Source: Entonaema liquescens
Taxonomy: Eukaryota > Ascomycota > Sordariomycetes > Xylariales > Xylariaceae
Length of the DNA stretch: 64,000 bases
NCBI GenBank assembly: GCA_902805475.1
Contig: CADCSX010000009.1
Coordinates: 1,364,001 to 1,428,000 of the forward strand
Direction of reading: 5' to 3'
The translations under genes and the position numbers were made by a program. Below, piece by piece: positions 58,806 to 64,000 of this stretch (position 1 is its first letter; each line of letters begins with the position of its first letter). Below the pieces are notes generated by a model. That model was not told the DNA's origin. It saw only the letters and a program-made list of their open reading frames with translations, and did not search any database.

Positions 58806-61800
58806 TACCCACATATATTTAATATTCTTTTAGAGTTAAATTCTCTTTTAAATACTTCATTTATATAATTTTAAAATTTTAATTTTAATTATTTTATAAC
58901 AATTAATAATTTTATTTTTTTTATTATTTTTAAAATTATTATATTTAATAAATTAAAACCATTAATATTATAAAAACTATTATTTTTATTTTAAAATTAA
59001 TTTTTTTTATTATATTATTAATAATTTCGAATAATTTCGTTAAATTTTAAAAATTAAAAAAAATTATTTTAATAATTATTTATTTATTTTTTTAATAAAT
59101 TATATTAATAATTTATTAAATAATAATGTTATTAATTATTATTTTTATTTCGTAAATATTAAATTATTATTTAATTAAAACATTAATTTTTTTTTTTTTT
59201 TTACTTTTTTTTTAATTAATATAATTTAAAAATTAATTTTTTTTAATTTTATCATTTTTATTATTTTATAATTTTTTATATTATTACTTTAAATATTATT
59301 ATAAATAAAATAATTATTTTAATTTTATAAAATTTATTATTTTAATATAACGTTAATTTTTAACGTTAATATTTTTTTTATTTATTTTATTATTTTTATT
59401 ATAAATTTATAATTTTTTTAAAAAATTATTAATAATTTTTTATTTTTTTAAAATTTTATTTATAAAACTTTAAATTTATTAAATAACGTTAACGTTATTT
59501 ATTTAATTAAATAAATTAAATCTTTTAAATCATTTTTTATTTTTTTACGTTATTAAAAAAAAAAATATTAAAAATATTATTTAAAATTATTTTTTAATTT
59601 ATTAAAAATATTTACGTCACCGTTTTTTATTAAACTATTAATATTTATTTTATTAAAACCATAACATTTTAATTTTTTAAATTTATTTTTTAAATAATTA
59701 AATTATATTTTAAATAATTTTTAAATATTTTATTTTTTAATTATATAAAAATTATTAAATAATAAATTTAAATTTTTATCAAAATAATTTTTTATATTAT
59801 TTATAAAATAACTTTTAAAAATTAAATTTTAATATTTATTTTTAAAAATATTAAATATTATTTAAATTTTTATAATACCATTTATTTAATTATTATCAAT
59901 TAAATAATCATTTTTTATTATTAAAACATTATATTTTTTTTTAATAAATTTAAATTAATTAAATATTTTTAAATTATAATTTAATTATAATTTATTAAAT
60001 CGCAATTTACAATAATTTTAAATAATAAAAATAATGATTAAATTTAATAATATTTAAATTTTAATATTTAACTTGTAATTGTAATAATAATTTTAATTTA
60101 AGTTATTAATTAAATTTTTTAAATTAATAATGTTAATAATATTAATAATAATAATAACGTTAATAATAATAATAAAAAATTTCTTAAAATTAAAAACGTT
60201 AATTATTTTAATTTTAATTTTAAAAATATTAAAAATTTAAATTTTTTTGTTTTTAATAAACATATAATTTATATTAATATTTACGTTTTTATAAATTATT
60301 TTATAAATTTAATTACATTTTATAATAATATTAAAATTAAATAAATTTAAATAACGTATTTATAAAAAATTACATAAAATTAGTTAATAATTAAATTATT
60401 AAATTTTAAAAAATAAATTTTTTAAATAAAAAATATTATTTTAATTATTTACGTTTTAATTACCCGATTTAAAAAATAAAATATATAAATTATATTAAAT
60501 TTATAAAAACATAAATTTACTATATTAAATTTTCGTAAAAACAAAAACTTATAATCGTTTATATATAATATTATTAAAAATATTAAAAATTATAATTTCT
60601 TTTTTTTTAATTAATTATTAAATATTTTTAATGTTTTTAATGTTTACATTTAATTATAATTATAAAAATTTATAATAAATATTATTATAAAATAATTTCT
60701 TAATTATTTAAATAATCGTAAATTTATTTTATAAAATTTTACTTTATTTATATATTTTACAATTTTTAAAAATTATTTTAAATTAAATAATCATTAATTT
60801 TAAATTTTAATGTAATTTACATATTATAATAAATAATTTTAAAATAATTTCCATAATTTATTCATTAATAAAAACAATAATTAATAACGTTATAATTAAA
60901 ATTAATTATATTATCGTCGTTTTTAATTTAACAAACGATATAATAATAATTAAAATAATTATTAAATATATTTTAACCATTAATAATATAATAATAATAA
61001 TAATTATAATAATTATAATAATTAATAAAAAACCAATTAAATTAACCCGTTTAATTAATTGTTTTAATAAAATTAATAATATTAATAAAACTTTAATTAA
61101 TATTAAAATTAATAAAATTAACTTTATTAATTAAATTAACGCGATCGTGGAAATTAATAAAAAAATTATTATTAAAATTATTAAAATTAAAATTAAAATT
61201 AATAATATTAACAATTATAATGGTTTTAAATTTATTTAATAAATATTAATAATATTTTAAAAATAAATAAATATAAATTAAATTTTAATTTTAATTATAA
61301 TTTTTTTTTAAACGATTATTTCGGTAATTTTTTTACTTTATTTAAAAATAATTTTTAATTAAATATTTTAAATTTTATTAACGGTTTTATAATAAATGAT
61401 TTTTAATTTATATTTTAATTTATCTCGTTTAATTATATTTTATTTAATTAAATTATATTTTTTAAACTTATTTTTAACGATTTTATTTTTTTTTATTTAA
61501 ATAATAATCATGATAAAATAACCCATTTCGGTATAATCGTTTTTTTATTAATTAAAAATTTTTATAATATATATAATAAACGTTTTTTTAACCGTAATAA
61601 ATTGTTTTATCATTTATAAAAAAATTATTACTCGTTAAAAAAACATATTTTTATAATAATATTATTAATTTAAATAATGATATATTTATCTTATTTTATC
61701 CCGTTTTAAATATATTAAACCATGCCCATTATTAATAATAATATATTATTTTTTAATAACATATTAATAATGTTAAATAATATATTAATAACGATTAATA

Positions 61801-64000
61801 ACCCATTAATAACGTTTAATAATTATATATTATTAATTAATTAATTATATATATAATTATTTAATAAAATTTCATTTATTATTATAACGGTTTATACAAT
61901 TTTATTAATAATATTTTAATAATTTATAACGTATAATTTAATTCCGTTAAATAATATTATTACGATTAATGTTAATATAATATTAAACGTTTTTTTTATA
62001 ATATTTAAAATTTATTATATAAATAATCGTATAAATATTAATATTATTATTAATAATTAAATTAAAATAATCAACTTTTTTATTTATTTTTAAATTATAA
62101 TTAAATTTAAAATTTTTATTATTTAATTATTAATTAATTTTAAATTAAATTATAAAACCGGTTTTTTTATAAAATAAAATTTTACTTTAAATTTTTCATT
62201 ATAATAAATTTAACCATTAAATATAAAAAAAACATTTGCAATAATATTAAATACATTAAAATTTTAATAAATAAATTTTAAATTTTAAAAAAATACCCCG
62301 GTATAAAAATTCGTTATCGCGTAATTTTATTATTAATTCGCGGCGTTACATAATATTAATTATCATTGTTAAATTATATAATTATTTATTTTTATTTTAA
62401 AAATTTTCATAATAATAATTCGGTCGTTATAATATTCGTAAAAAAAGTTACATTAATTAACAATCTCGTAATTAAAATATTCTTTAATATTAATATATTA
62501 AATATTAAATAAATAAACATTATTTTTTTTAAAAAATTAATTATAATATAATTTTATAAAATAATAATTTTTTTATTTATTATTTTAAATATTTATATTT
62601 AATAATTTAAAATAATAATAATTTATAATAACATCATGTTTATTAAATTTTATTATTATTTTAAAATAATTTATATAATAATTTATAAATAAAATTTAAT
62701 TTTTAAATTATTATTAAATAATATTATAATTTACGCGATATTATTTAATAATTATATAAATAAAATTATTATTTATAATGATTTTTAATTAAACATTATT
62801 ATTTTAAAAAATATATTAATAAATTATTTTAAATTAATAGAATAAAATTATTATAATTATTAAATTATTAATAAATGAAAATTCGATTTAATATTACGAA
62901 AACTTTTATTTAAAAAAATAAATTTTTATATTTTTAAATTTATTAATAATTTTATTATTTTTAAAATAAAAAACTTTCGTAAATATTTTATTAATATTAT
63001 AATTTATAATAATTTTAAAAACTTTAATATTTTTAATAAATTATTATTTATTATATTATAATATAAAAATATTTTTAAAAATAAAAACTTTATAAATATT
63101 ATAAAAAATAAATTCTTTTATTTTAATTTTAAATTAAATTAAAAAAATCTTATTTTTAAAAAATATTATTTTTACTTTTTTAATATTAAAAACCAAATAA
63201 TTATCGATTAAATAATTGTTAAATTAATTAAATAAAAATATATTATTTAAATAAAATTTTTTATTTTTTTTTTTAATATTTATTTTTATTATTTAAAAAT
63301 TTTTATTTATTTTTATTATAAAAATAATAAATAAAAATTTAAAAAAAATTATTAAAAAAAGAAAAATAATTATTAACATTTAAATTTTTAATAAAATAAA
63401 TTTAAATAATATTTATTTTATAAAATTTCAAAATACATTATTTAATAAAATATATAATAAAATTTATATAATCGTAATAAATATTTTTACTTTTTTTTAT
63501 TAATAATAAACCCATTTTTCCACATAATAAACATTTATAATTATAATAATTAAAAATTAATATACATTTTAAATTTTTATTATAAATTATAAAAATAATA
63601 ATACTTACATATAATAATAAATAAACATTTTATTTAAATATATTAATATAATAAATTATTATTATAATAACATTATTATTACATTAAAAATTTTTAAAAA
63701 TTATATTAACAATTTTACTTTAATTTTTTTTTTTTATAAAAAAAAAAATATTTTTATAAATTTATTTAAATTTTTTATTAATTTTTTTAATATTATTATT
63801 TTAAATAAATTTATTAATTTTTTCGGTTTTTTTATAATAAAAAAAATTTTATAATTATTTTTAAAATTATTTTTTTTATATTATTAAAAAATCTTAAAAT
63901 ATTTATTAATTTTATAAAATATATAAAAAATAATATCTTTTATTTCGTAAAATTTACAAAATTATTAAAAAAACATAAAATTTTTTTTATCTAATTTTAT
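58806..64000. repeat. A/T-rich RIP-type block (right edge outside window)
   Basis: Starts abruptly about 180 bp after the DHA2 gene stop codon. Nearly all A/T with residual CpG; no frame of gene length and no paired terminal repeats detected inside the window. Slightly richer spots (61140, 62290-62350) may mark junctions between mutated elements. Class not identified. Confidence 0.78.
61763..61825. repeat. Degenerate 21-bp tandem repeat inside the A/T block
   Basis: Three successive units starting ATTAATAA(C/T)G with period 21. The period is a multiple of three, so it could be the trace of a 7-residue protein repeat in a mutated gene, or a simple A/T microsatellite. Confidence 0.4.

Noticed and set aside
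1..64000. Giant Starship-type element or CRISPR-like array
   Set aside because: No tyrosine-recombinase captain gene, no typical cargo set and no regularly spaced repeats were found; the window is explained by ordinary genes and mutated transposons.

Overview
This window is nuclear DNA of a filamentous ascomycete (Pezizomycotina). The signs are short introns of 54-79 bp with GT...CTAAC/CTGAC...AG signals, typical mould families (UNC93-like, DHA1, DHA2 and monocarboxylate-type MFS transporters, a rhodopsin-fold membrane protein, a Ser/Thr-rich GPI-type wall protein), many CCTAGGTA/TACCTACC dispersed motifs, and a bipartite base composition. Gene-bearing stretches of ordinary composition alternate with nearly pure A/T blocks (about 1-7560, 23340-29727, 31800-32460, 40960-48480, 50770-53760, 58806-64000). 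The blocks look like the product of repeat-induced point mutation (RIP): C-to-T and G-to-A changes can be read directly where a mutated and an unmutated copy of the same LTR are both present. I cannot name the species; the motif style is Sordariomycete-like, which is an impression only.

Layout. 7.8-9.2 kb: a Ser-rich protein with a short coiled coil. 10.8-22.8 kb: a metabolic group made of an UNC93-like transporter, a DHA1-type MFS transporter, a DAO-fold FAD oxidoreductase, a class A FAD monooxygenase and, on the other strand, a homogentisate 1,2-dioxygenase with all its iron ligands. 23.4-29.7 kb: a RIP-mutated Ty3/gypsy LTR retrotransposon with paired LTRs and a 4-bp target duplication. 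29.9-31.2 kb: a monocarboxylate-type MFS transporter. 33.6-34.2 kb: a repeat-containing GPI-type surface protein. 37.7-40.4 kb: a six-exon membrane-protein gene broken in its third exon by a 205-bp solo LTR with a perfect 5-bp duplication. 40.9-48.5 kb: a full-length RIP-mutated Ty3/gypsy element with chromodomain remnant, whose LTRs are the same family and length as the solo LTR, itself inserted in an older element. 50.7-53.8 kb: an A/T block bracketed by 65-bp inverted repeats, so probably a DNA transposon. 54.7-58.6 kb: a rhodopsin-fold membrane protein and a DHA2 drug-efflux-type transporter. The last 5.2 kb is again degenerate A/T.

How the genes may work together: the 10.8-22.8 kb group pairs two importer/exporter-type transporters with an amine or amino-acid type FAD oxidoreductase, an aromatic-ring-type FAD hydroxylase and a ring-cleaving homogentisate dioxygenase. 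That is a plausible accessory aromatic-catabolism group, lacking the usual fumarylacetoacetase and maleylacetoacetate isomerase neighbours inside this window. The grouping is inference from gene content and proximity. Exon structures were worked out by hand from splice signals and frame continuity and have no transcript support here.
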